Assembly (NCBI GenBank): GCA_035541775.1
Contig: DATKMP010000209.1
Coordinates: forward strand, 1-7,478
Length of the DNA: 7,478 nt
Source: DATKMP01 sp035541775
GTDB lineage: Bacteria; Bacteroidota; Ignavibacteria; UBA10030
Direction of reading: 5' to 3'
Made by a program: the position numbers and the translations under genes. Each line of letters starts with the position of its first letter. Position 1 is the stretch's first letter. The notes beneath the pieces were generated by a model. That model had not been told where the DNA came from, searched no databases, and saw nothing but the letters and a program-made list of their open reading frames with translations. Below are positions 1-5,199 of this stretch, one piece after another.

Positions 1-174
1 AATGCAACAATTGTAGTTACGCACTATCAGCGGCTGCTGGAATATATCGTTCCTGATGTTGTGCATGTGCTGGCGGACGGAAAAATTGTCAAGTCCGGAG
101 GAAAAGAGCTTGCGCTGGAATTAGAAAAACGCGGGTATGATTGGCTTCGCGATAAAGTAGAACAGGAAGCGTAG
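1..174 (+). CDS. sufC: SufC, Fe-S assembly ATPase (C-terminal fragment)
   Basis: This is the 3' end of the SUF ABC-type ATPase; only the last 57 codons are in the window (family about 250 residues). SufC binds ATP and drives the conformational change of the cytosolic SufBCD scaffold on which Fe-S clusters are built. The fragment opens with the end of the Walker B/H-loop region: the stretch TIVVTHYQRLLEYI contains the H-loop histidine. The typical SufC tail follows, with a VLADGKIVKSGG segment and a Leu/Glu-rich end finishing GYDWL. Unlike transporter ATPases, SufC family members characteristically end with this ELxxxGYDW-like region. The stop at 172-174 lies 8 nt before sufD, and the sufD ribosome-binding sequence overlaps this stop. 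The identification is firm because of the tail and the sufD-sufS context. sufB is expected upstream but is not visible. Confidence 0.93.
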   Translation, partial: NATIVVTHYQRLLEYIVPDVVHVLADGKIVKSGGKELALELEKRGYDWLRDKVEQEA

Positions 175-182
175 GACGTTCC

Positions 183-1511
183 ATGTCAGCAGTTGAAAAA
201 AATATTCAGTGGTACCAAACGAAGTTTCAGGAATTCGAGCAAACCTTGAACGGCGAGAAATTGCTGCCGCTGCACAAAACACGGCAGGATGCGATCGAAC
301 AGTTTGCCGCTGCTGGATTCCCGACGACGAAACATGAGGAGTGGCGGTTTACCAATGTCACCGCACTAAGCAAAATTGAGTTTCAGCCGGTTCTGCGGTA
401 CGATCGCGAAGGAATAACACATGTCTATATCAAGGATGCATTATTGCCGGATGCTGTCCGCCTTGTGTTTGTCAACGGAATGTTTTCAAAAGAACTCTCC
501 GATTTACATCTTCTTCCAAAAAACGTTGTTGTAGAAAATCTTGCGACTGCAAAGAAACAGAATCCAGAAACGATGGCACAGACGGTTGTCAGGAATGAAA
601 AAGCAAACGAGAATGCGTTCAGAGCTCTGAATGCGGCATTGTGGCAGGACGGGGTGTTTATTTCGATTCCGAAAAACATTAAGCTGGAAACACCGATTCA
701 AATTTTGCATGTCGCTTCTCAAAAAACTTCGCCGTTTATGGCGATGACAAAAAACATTATTCAAGTCGAAGAGCATGCCCAGGCGGTGGTATTTGAAACC
801 TATCTTCACCGCACGGGCAATATTTATTGTACGAATGCCGTAACGGATATCGTTCTTGGGAGCGATGCACGGATTGACCATATCAAACTGCAAGCGGAAA
901 GCATTCATGCCTATCACATAGCGCATACCATCGTTCATCAAGAAGCATCGAGCGTGTATCGATCGCATACCATTGCGCTCGGCAGTGCGATTGCGCGGAA
1001 TACCATCACGGCATTGCTGGACAATGAACACGCAGAGTGTACGTTAAATGGATTAACGCTTGCTTCTACCAATCAACTCATCGATCATCATACCGCCATC
1101 GATCATCTTCATCCGCATTGCACCAGCCACGAGTTGTATAAATATGTTTTAGATGAAAAAGCGCACGGCGTGTTTAACGGAAAAGTCTATGTGCGAAAAG
1201 ATGCGCAGAAAACCGATGCGAAGCAGACGAACAAAACGCTGCTGCTTTCCGATGAAGCGACGATCGATACCAAGCCGCAGCTTGAAATATTTGCGGACGA
1301 TGTAAAGTGTACGCACGGTGCAGCGGTCGGGCAGTTAGATGCAGAACAAATATTTTATCTTCGTTCGCGCGGACTGGGAGAACAGGAAGCGCGCGAAGTG
1401 CTGACGTACGCATTTGCGGGCGATGTCGTGAACCGGATCGAGCACGAACCGATACGCCTGCTGGTCGAAGCAGCTGTGACAAAACAATTAAATCGAAAAC
1501 AGAATGACTGA
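183..1511 (+). CDS. sufD: SufD, SUF scaffold subunit
   Basis: SufD is the non-catalytic beta-helix subunit of the cytosolic SufBC2D scaffold and is needed for iron entry into the nascent cluster. The 442-residue product matches the family length. The N-terminal helical part carries the hallmark GFPTTKHEEWRFTN (about residues 45-58). The central beta-helical core runs from about 90 to 385, with the conserved DHLHPHCTSHELYK stretch near 307-320 and GVFNGKVYVRKDAQKT near 329-344. The C-terminal helical part has FYLRSRGL near 391-398. Cys376 and His378 in DVKCTHGA correspond to E. coli SufD Cys358 and His360, residues at the SufB-SufD interface used for cluster formation. The ATG at 183 is preceded by AGGA at 173-176, six nt away, overlapping the sufC stop. 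The 3' end overlaps sufS by 8 nt. Conservation of the CTHGA and LRSRG motifs makes the SufB/SufD family certain; length and N-terminus favour SufD over SufB. Confidence 0.97.
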   Translation: MSAVEKNIQWYQTKFQEFEQTLNGEKLLPLHKTRQDAIEQFAAAGFPTTKHEEWRFTNVTALSKIEFQPVLRYDREGITHVYIKDALLPDAVRLVFVNGMFSKELSDLHLLPKNVVVENLATAKKQNPETMAQTVVRNEKANENAFRALNAALWQDGVFISIPKNIKLETPIQILHVASQKTSPFMAMTKNIIQVEEHAQAVVFETYLHRTGNIYCTNAVTDIVLGSDARIDHIKLQAESIHAYHIAHTIVHQEASSVYRSHTIALGSAIARNTITALLDNEHAECTLNGLTLASTNQLIDHHTAIDHLHPHCTSHELYKYVLDEKAHGVFNGKVYVRKDAQKTDAKQTNKTLLLSDEATIDTKPQLEIFADDVKCTHGAAVGQLDAEQIFYLRSRGLGEQEAREVLTYAFAGDVVNRIEHEPIRLLVEAAVTKQLNRKQND

Positions 1512-2769
1512 ACTAGAATTTATCTTATCCAAAGAACAACGCGTAAAACCATTCGATGTCGAATCGGTACGGAAAGAGTTCCCCATCCTTTCTGCGCGCG
1601 TGCATGGAAAACCGCTGACGTATCTCGATAACGCGGCGACCACGCAAAAGCCGCAATCGGTTATTGATGCGGTGCAGCGGTATTACAAAGAAGAGAATTC
1701 CAATGTACACCGCGGCGTTCATTATTTGAGCGAACTTGCCACAAAAAAATATGAAGGCGCTCGCAGTAAAATTAAAAAATATGTGAATGCGGCATCGGAA
1801 AAGGAAATTATTTTTACGCGCGGTGCAACGGACAGTATCAATCTCGTTGCAGCAACGTTCGGCCGGAAAAATATTCACGCCGGTGATGAAGTGCTGATTA
1901 CCGGAATGGAACATCATTCGAACATTGTTCCGTGGCAGATGCTGTGCGAAGAGAACGGTGCGGCGTTGCGTGTCGTCCCGATTTCTGATAGCGGTGAAAT
2001 TATTTTGGAAGAATATGTCCGGCTGCTGTCGGAAAAAACAAAAATCGTTGCGATCAGTCATGTCTCGAACGCCTTAGGAACGATCAATCCGATAAAAAAA
2101 ATGATTGAACTTGCGCACAGCAGAATGATTCCCGTTCTCGTGGACGGAGCGCAGGGCGCGCCGCATTTAAACATCGATGTGCAGGAATTGGATTGCGATT
2201 TTTATGCGATCTCCTCACACAAAATTTATGGCCCGACGGGATTCGGCGTTTTGTACGGAAAAGAAAATCTGCTCGAAGCGATGCCGCCGTATCAAGGCGG
2301 CGGCGATATGATTCGCTCCGTAACGTTTGAGAAAACGATTTTTAATGACCTGCCGTATAAGTTCGAAGCCGGAACGCCGCATATCGATGGCGCCATCGGT
2401 TTCGGTGCTGCAATCGAGTATCTCAATCAGTATGATTGGAAGGAGATTGAAATGCACGAACAGCTATTGCTCCAGCACGCTACGGCGCAGATTTCAGCAA
2501 TCGATGGCCTAACAATCATCGGCACGGCGAAAGAAAAAGCCGGCGTTGTTTCGTTTGTGCTGGAGGATGTTCATCCGCATGACATCGGAACGATTCTCGA
2601 TCAGGAAGGTGTTGCGATTCGGACCGGGCACCATTGTGCGCAGCCGGTGATGGACCGATATGGCATTCCCGCAACGGCGCGGGCATCGTTTGCATTGTAT
2701 AACACGAACGAAGACATCGATGCGTTGGTGAATGGAATCAAAAAAGTGAAGGAAGTATTCCATGTCTGA
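1504..2769 (+). CDS. sufS: SufS, cysteine desulfurase (group II)
   Basis: This is a pyridoxal-phosphate enzyme that removes sulfur from L-cysteine to give alanine and an enzyme-bound persulfide, the sulfur source for Fe-S clusters. The 421-residue protein shows the class V aminotransferase fold. LDNAATTQKP lies at 41-50, and GMEHHSN at 134-140 has the PLP-stacking His (His137, equivalent to E. coli His123). VDGAQ at 213-217 has Asp214 and Gln217. SSHK has the Schiff-base Lys240, and RTGHHCAQP has the persulfide Cys378. Arg373 and Arg393 match the substrate-carboxylate arginines of E. coli SufS. The short RxGHHCA loop is the group II (SufS/CsdB) signature, not the group I (IscS/NifS) one. The N-terminus is about 14 residues longer than E. 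coli SufS, and no later ATG gives a better start. It overlaps sufD (ATGACTGA, 1504-1511) and sufU by 8 nt each, implying coupled translation. Its likely sulfur acceptor is the adjacent SufU. Confidence 0.97.
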   Translation: MTELEFILSKEQRVKPFDVESVRKEFPILSARVHGKPLTYLDNAATTQKPQSVIDAVQRYYKEENSNVHRGVHYLSELATKKYEGARSKIKKYVNAASEKEIIFTRGATDSINLVAATFGRKNIHAGDEVLITGMEHHSNIVPWQMLCEENGAALRVVPISDSGEIILEEYVRLLSEKTKIVAISHVSNALGTINPIKKMIELAHSRMIPVLVDGAQGAPHLNIDVQELDCDFYAISSHKIYGPTGFGVLYGKENLLEAMPPYQGGGDMIRSVTFEKTIFNDLPYKFEAGTPHIDGAIGFGAAIEYLNQYDWKEIEMHEQLLLQHATAQISAIDGLTIIGTAKEKAGVVSFVLEDVHPHDIGTILDQEGVAIRTGHHCAQPVMDRYGIPATARASFALYNTNEDIDALVNGIKKVKEVFHV

Positions 2770-3214
2770 ACTGCAGTCGTTATATCAAGAAATTATTCTC
2801 GATCACAACAAAAAACCGCGGAATTTTAAAGTGATGGAATTTCCGGACGCCAAAGTGGAAGGATATAATCCGTTGTGCGGCGACCGTTATACGATTTATG
2901 TGAAGATGAACGGAAACGTGATTGATGAAATTACCTTCCAGGGATCGGGCTGTGCGATTTCCAAAGCGTCGGCATCGGTGATGAGCACGATGCTGAAAGG
3001 GAAAACACGAGAAGAAGCGGAAGCATGGTTTGAAAAATTCCATCAGCTTGTTCGCGGCGAATTGAAGATTGAAGATCACTTGGAAGAATTTGGAAAGCTT
3101 GCCGCCTTCGGCGGCGTCAGTGAATTTCCAGCTCGTGTGAAGTGCGCCATCCTTCCATGGCACACGATGAAAAATGCCATTGAACAAAAAAAAGAAATTG
3201 TTTCAACGGAGTAA
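2762..3214 (+). CDS. sufU: SufU, zinc-dependent sulfurtransferase partner of SufS
   Basis: SufU-type proteins take the persulfide sulfur from SufS by a zinc-ligand swap and pass it to the SufBCD scaffold; they replace SufE in many bacteria. The 150-residue product has the three conserved cysteines and the aspartate of the fold: Cys39 and Asp41 in NPLCGD, Cys64 in GSGCAIS, and Cys128 in RVKCAILPW. About 20 extra residues lie between the second and third cysteine regions (near 98-120, including the GVSEFPARVKC approach). This insertion separates SufU from the scaffold IscU. The LPPVK chaperone-recognition motif of IscU is also absent, and no hscA/hscB genes are nearby. The N-terminal LYQEIILDHNKKPRN segment is typical of the family. 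The ATG overlaps the end of sufS (ATGTCTGA, 2762-2769). I see no SufE gene, which fits SufU as the sulfur relay. Confidence 0.95.
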   Translation: MSELQSLYQEIILDHNKKPRNFKVMEFPDAKVEGYNPLCGDRYTIYVKMNGNVIDEITFQGSGCAISKASASVMSTMLKGKTREEAEAWFEKFHQLVRGELKIEDHLEEFGKLAAFGGVSEFPARVKCAILPWHTMKNAIEQKKEIVSTE

Positions 3215-3266
3215 TTTGAGCAAAAGATTAAAATCAATTCCATCATTATAGAAGAAAGAAGAACGT

Positions 3267-3662
3267 ATGGCAGAAGAAATTACGATCACCCCAGAAGCAG
3301 CGGTAGAAATTTTACGGATCAAAACGGAAAATCAAATTCCGAACGAATGCTCGCTGCGTCTCGGCGTGAAGGAAAGCGGTTGTTGTGGCAAATCCTATTT
3401 TATGGCGTTCGATGATAAAACGAATGAGAATGATCGCATGCTTCAATTGCAGGGATTATCGGTGGCAGTTGACGCAGCAAGTTTTCATCAAATGACAGGT
3501 GCAATGTTAGGGTTCGACAATGCACCTGAGAGCCGTGGATTTTATTTTACCAATCCAAACGATGAAGCCGGCGGCGATTCATGCGGCTGCGGCGATGAAG
3601 CATGCGGCTGTGGGAATGATGCGCACGGCTGCCGTGACGAAGGATGCAATTGCGGGCATTAA
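3267..3662 (+). CDS. A-type Fe-S carrier (IscA/SufA/ErpA-like) with Cys-rich repeat tail
   Basis: A-type carriers accept Fe-S clusters from a scaffold and hand them to target enzymes in the cytosol. The 131-residue protein has the HesB/IscA core (about 1-104). ITITPEAAVEIL opens it; GVKESGC carries Cys39, matching the first ligand cysteine of IscA. FYFTNPN leads into Cys106 and Cys108, which correspond to the C-terminal CGC ligand pair. Cys40 next to Cys39 is an extra cysteine at a position that is usually serine or another residue. The tail (105-131) continues beyond the normal family end as four 7-residue units of the form x-C-G-C-G-[DN]-[DE], with seven cysteines in total; this is unusual. 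The gap to sufU is 52 bp with no terminator seen, so it is probably in the same operon. The ribosome-binding site is only a GAAGAA-like purine run before the ATG at 3267. Whether the orthologue is IscA, SufA or ErpA cannot be decided from sequence alone. Confidence 0.93.
   Translation: MAEEITITPEAAVEILRIKTENQIPNECSLRLGVKESGCCGKSYFMAFDDKTNENDRMLQLQGLSVAVDAASFHQMTGAMLGFDNAPESRGFYFTNPNDEAGGDSCGCGDEACGCGNDAHGCRDEGCNCGH
3579..3659 (+). repeat. Tandem 21-bp coding repeat, Cys-rich tail of the A-type carrier
   Basis: Four in-frame units of 21 bp (the last shortened to 18) encode SCGCGDE, ACGCGND, AHGCRDE and GCNCGH. The units start at 3579, 3600, 3621 and 3642. The first two are nearly identical in DNA (both contain ATGCGGCTG), which suggests duplication; units 3 and 4 have diverged. 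The repeat begins exactly at the CGC pair that normally ends A-type carriers, so the extension looks like expansion of the metal-ligand motif itself. Confidence 0.85.
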
Positions 3663-3664
3663 CC

Positions 3665-4057
3665 ATGAGCGATGACGAAAAAATAATCGCGCAAAAGACG
3701 GAACAAACGCCGGCTCCCGATGCAGGAGAAATCGCGCTGCGAAAAGTTTCTGAAGAAATGGTGTGGGATGCGCTGAAGCAGTGTTACGACCCGGAAATTC
3801 CGGTGAACATTGTCGATCTCGGTTTGATTTACGAAATGAGCGTTGAAGAAATTCTTCCCGGCGAAGCGAATGTGTTTATACGCATGACGCTCACGGCCCC
3901 CGGCTGCGGTATGGGGCCGATGATTGCTGCCGATGTGAAGCGGCGTGTACAGCAAATTCCCGGCGTCAGTAATGTGCTCGTCGATTTAGTGTTCGATCCG
4001 ATCTGGAATCCCAGCATGATGACCGAAGCGGCAAAATTAGTGTTGAATATGTACTGA
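3665..4057 (+). CDS. sufT: SufT (MIP18/DUF59 family Fe-S maturation factor)
   Basis: SufT-type proteins act late in Fe-S protein maturation, helping deliver clusters to target proteins in the cytosol. They share the MIP18/DUF59 fold with eukaryotic CIA factors. From the ATG at 3665 the product is 130 residues. The hallmark DPEIPVNIVDLGLIYE lies at 42-57, and TLTAPGCGMG lies at 75-84 with the conserved Cys81. LVFDPIWNPSMMTEAAKL in the C-terminal part matches the SUF-linked form of the family. Residues 1-25 are a poorly conserved, polar, Pro/Ala-containing leader. An in-frame ATG at 3644 would add 7 residues, but GAAGG directly abuts it with no spacing, and that start lies inside the carrier's repeat tail, so 3665 is preferred. 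It begins 2 nt after the carrier stop, suggesting translational coupling. It appears to be the last gene of the suf operon. PaaD, a phenylacetate-pathway relative, is unlikely in this context. Confidence 0.92.
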   Translation: MSDDEKIIAQKTEQTPAPDAGEIALRKVSEEMVWDALKQCYDPEIPVNIVDLGLIYEMSVEEILPGEANVFIRMTLTAPGCGMGPMIAADVKRRVQQIPGVSNVLVDLVFDPIWNPSMMTEAAKLVLNMY

Positions 4058-4123
4058 ATTGAAAAATTTCACAGATCGGGAACTGTTCGTTCGGTTGAGG
4101 CGTTGTATAGTTTGAATTGAAAA
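4055..4123 (+). repeat. 11-bp direct repeat TGAATTGAAAA flanking the sufT-sod gap
   Basis: TGAATTGAAAA occurs at 4055-4065, overlapping the sufT stop, and again at 4113-4123, 58 bp later. GGAACTG also follows both copies, at 4079-4085 and 4126-4131 plus flank, with different spacing. It could be a small local duplication or a pair of binding sites. I know of no regulator with this site. Confidence 0.45.
4084..4111 (+). promoter_or_regulatory. Weak candidate promoter upstream of sod
   Basis: TATAGT at 4106-4111 matches five of six positions of a -10 hexamer and would place the transcript start near 4117, about 44 nt before the sod ATG. No convincing -35 lies 16-18 bp upstream (TGTTCG at 4084-4089 is poor). 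No terminator is visible between sufT and sod, so sod could also be read from the suf operon. Confidence 0.25.
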
Positions 4124-4149
4124 TTGGAACTGATCATTTATTTCACGAG

Positions 4150-4154
4150 AGGAG
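4150..4154 (+). promoter_or_regulatory. Ribosome-binding site of sod
   Basis: AGGAG, within GAGAGGAG, lies 6 nt before the ATG at 4161. It is much stronger than the sites in the suf operon, consistent with independent and efficient translation. Confidence 0.8.
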
Positions 4155-4160
4155 TAGGCG

Positions 4161-4787
4161 ATGGCATACGAGTGGAAGTTCAAAGCGCGTCCGTATTCGG
4201 ATGAAGAAGCAAAAAAATTATTGGCGGATGTGGTGAGTCCTGAAACGACGGACTGGCATTACAATACACACCAAAAAGGGTACGTTACGGCGCTCAACAA
4301 TATTGAGAAAGCATTAGAGACCGCCGACCGATCGGCCGCAAACGGCAATTACAGTCAAGTCGGAGAATTGAAACGGCGGTTGACGTGGAATCATTCCGGT
4401 GCGCTATTACATGAAATTTACTGGGAAGGCCTCGGCGGCGACGGCGATCCGAATAAAGGACCGGAAATAAAAGCAGCGATTGAAAAAGAATTCGGCTCGT
4501 TCGATGCATGGAAAACAGATTTTAAAGCATCCGCTGTTTCTGCAAAACTCAGCGGCTGGGGTTTATTGGTGTTCGATAAATTATATTCCGGCAGATTATT
4601 GAATGTGCTGGTGGACGAACATCAGTACGGAGCGATCTGGGGCGGCATTCCGCTGATCGCGCTCGATGTGTTTGAGCATGCGTATTATCATAAAGATGGC
4701 CCGGCTCGCGCAAAGTACATCGACAATGTGATCGCTCATTTACACTGGGGAAGAATAAACGAACGTTACAAGAAATTTGTGCTTTAA
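4161..4787 (+). CDS. Superoxide dismutase, Fe/Mn family (divergent)
   Basis: The enzyme converts superoxide to hydrogen peroxide and oxygen; there is no signal peptide, so it is probably cytosolic. The 208-residue length fits the family. All four metal ligands are identifiable by alignment to E. coli SodA: His33, His84, Asp169 and His173 (LDVFEHAYY). The GSFDAWKTDF and SGWGLLVFD stretches are typical. Several near-active-site positions are unusual. The first-helix motif is HYNTHQKGYV where most family members have HHxKHHxxYV; the tyrosine at the Tyr34 position is kept (Tyr41). The family Trp before EHAYY is Phe171. His154, in DEHQYG, sits where Mn enzymes have Gln146, as in Mycobacterium tuberculosis Fe-SOD His145. 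The N-terminal LPxLPY...LEPxIS region is not recognisable. Metal use (Fe, Mn or either) cannot be assigned with confidence. It follows the suf operon by 103 bp and is ended by a clear terminator. Confidence 0.93.
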   Translation: MAYEWKFKARPYSDEEAKKLLADVVSPETTDWHYNTHQKGYVTALNNIEKALETADRSAANGNYSQVGELKRRLTWNHSGALLHEIYWEGLGGDGDPNKGPEIKAAIEKEFGSFDAWKTDFKASAVSAKLSGWGLLVFDKLYSGRLLNVLVDEHQYGAIWGGIPLIALDVFEHAYYHKDGPARAKYIDNVIAHLHWGRINERYKKFVL

Positions 4788-4815
4788 AACAAAATAATAA
4801 TAATGTAGAGGAGAT

Positions 4816-4846
4816 AAAGGTCAGGCATGTAGTGCTGGCCTTTTTT
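4816..4846 (+). terminator. Rho-independent terminator after sod
   Basis: AAAGGTCAG (4816-4824) pairs with CTGGCCTTT (4835-4843), a 9-bp stem with one T-G wobble. The 10-nt loop contains further GCA/TGC pairing potential. A run of six T follows, overlapping the stem end (4841-4846), then ATTT. It lies 29 nt after the sod stop. Confidence 0.85.
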
Positions 4847-5028
4847 ATTTCTGTGCAAGTCGGTGGTTTCCGTCCTTCCTTTTCTTGTTGAATATTCCCG
4901 ATCGCTTTTTCATTTCGTTCCGGCAGTATCTCAAAAATGAATATCGTTGCCATGGCAAAAAGAAAAAAGATATTGTTCCTATTGACAAATCAAAAGAAAA
5001 GAGATAAGTTCCATCAGATTTTTTATAG

Positions 5029-5058
5029 GAAACGCCGTAAGAGGTTGATAAGCGTTTC
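5029..5058. repeat. Perfect 7-bp inverted repeat, GAAACGC/GCGTTTC
   Basis: GAAACGC at 5029-5035 and its exact reverse complement at 5052-5058 are separated by 16 nt. No T-run follows, so it is not a standard terminator. It could be an RNA hairpin or a protein site. Confidence 0.5.
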
Positions 5059-5081
5059 GCGGTACAAAGGTTCCAAAATTT

Positions 5082-5112
5082 CGCATACTCAATTTTCGAC
5101 GAGTCGTATGCG
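5082..5112. repeat. Perfect 7-bp inverted repeat, CGCATAC/GTATGCG
   Basis: CGCATAC (5082-5088) and GTATGCG (5106-5112) are exact reverse complements across a 17-nt spacer. CGAC-GA-GTCG (5097-5106) inside offers an alternative small hairpin that shares G5106. Two competing hairpins could in principle switch, but no T-run follows. Confidence 0.5.
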
Positions 5113-5144
5113 TAACTAGTTGTGTGAAAAAATATTGATTGAGA

Positions 5145-5173
5145 TTTAGAAAATGTTCTAAGAATCATAAAAT
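5145..5173 (+). promoter_or_regulatory. Candidate promoter of the gene at 5200
   Basis: TTTAGA (5145-5150, four of six -35 matches) and TAAAAT (5168-5173, five of six -10 matches) are 17 bp apart. Transcription would start near 5180, leaving about a 20-nt leader that contains the ribosome-binding site. An upstream terminator (4816-4846) isolates this gene from sod, so a local promoter is expected. Confidence 0.45.
5146..5161. promoter_or_regulatory. Palindromic candidate operator TTAGAA-N4-TTCTAA
   Basis: TTAGAA (5146-5151) and TTCTAA (5156-5161) form a perfect 6-bp dyad around AATG. It overlaps the -35 and spacer of the candidate promoter, where a repressor dimer would block RNA polymerase. 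I cannot name the regulator from the site. Confidence 0.5.
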
Positions 5174-5185
5174 TTACTCACAATA

Positions 5186-5191
5186 AAGGAG
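5186..5191 (+). promoter_or_regulatory. Ribosome-binding site of the gene at 5200
   Basis: AAGGAG lies 8 nt before the ATG at 5200. This near-consensus site supports both the start codon and the reality of the otherwise unrecognised gene. Confidence 0.8.
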
Positions 5192-5199
5192 CTATCGCT

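Larger units (their letters stand above)
4847..5144. other. Non-coding region with several inverted repeats
   Basis: About 300 bases with no credible gene; short reading frames here lack ribosome-binding sites and have biased Lys/Arg- or Ser/Phe-rich composition. Visible structure: (a) TTGCCATGGCAA, a perfect 12-bp palindrome at 4947-4958, nested between AATATC (4940-4945) and GATATT (4969-4974). (b) GAAACGC (5029-5035) pairing with GCGTTTC (5052-5058). (c) CGCATAC (5082-5088) pairing with GTATGCG (5106-5112), with an inner CGAC/GTCG pair at 5097-5106. A TTGACA hexamer is at 4982-4987, but the -10 options downstream are weak (GATAAG at 15 bp, TAAGTT at 17 bp). It may hold a small RNA, a structured leader or operators, or be a degenerate remnant; nothing here proves any of these. 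Confidence 0.5.

Noticed and set aside
425..1482. Long minus-strand reading frames across sufD
   Set aside because: They are mirror frames of a clearly conserved gene, rich in Arg/Cys/Phe, with no domains.
3644..3664. Longer SufT from the in-frame ATG at 3644
   Set aside because: GAAGG touches the ATG with no spacing, the extra 7 residues overlap the carrier's repeat tail, and the ATG at 3665 sits naturally 2 nt after the carrier stop.
4937..5119. 60-residue Lys/Arg-rich reading frame in the sod-downstream gap
   Set aside because: No ribosome-binding site, composition follows the A-rich DNA, and the frame runs through two inverted repeats; probably chance.
4845..5168. 107-residue minus-strand reading frame in the same gap
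   Set aside because: Ser/Phe/Lys-biased, no recognisable domain or start signal, and it would run across the promoter region of the gene at 5200.
4847..5199. Insertion-sequence or phage attachment remnant
   Set aside because: No transposase or integrase fragment, no tRNA gene, and no flanking direct repeats of the kind left by insertion were found.
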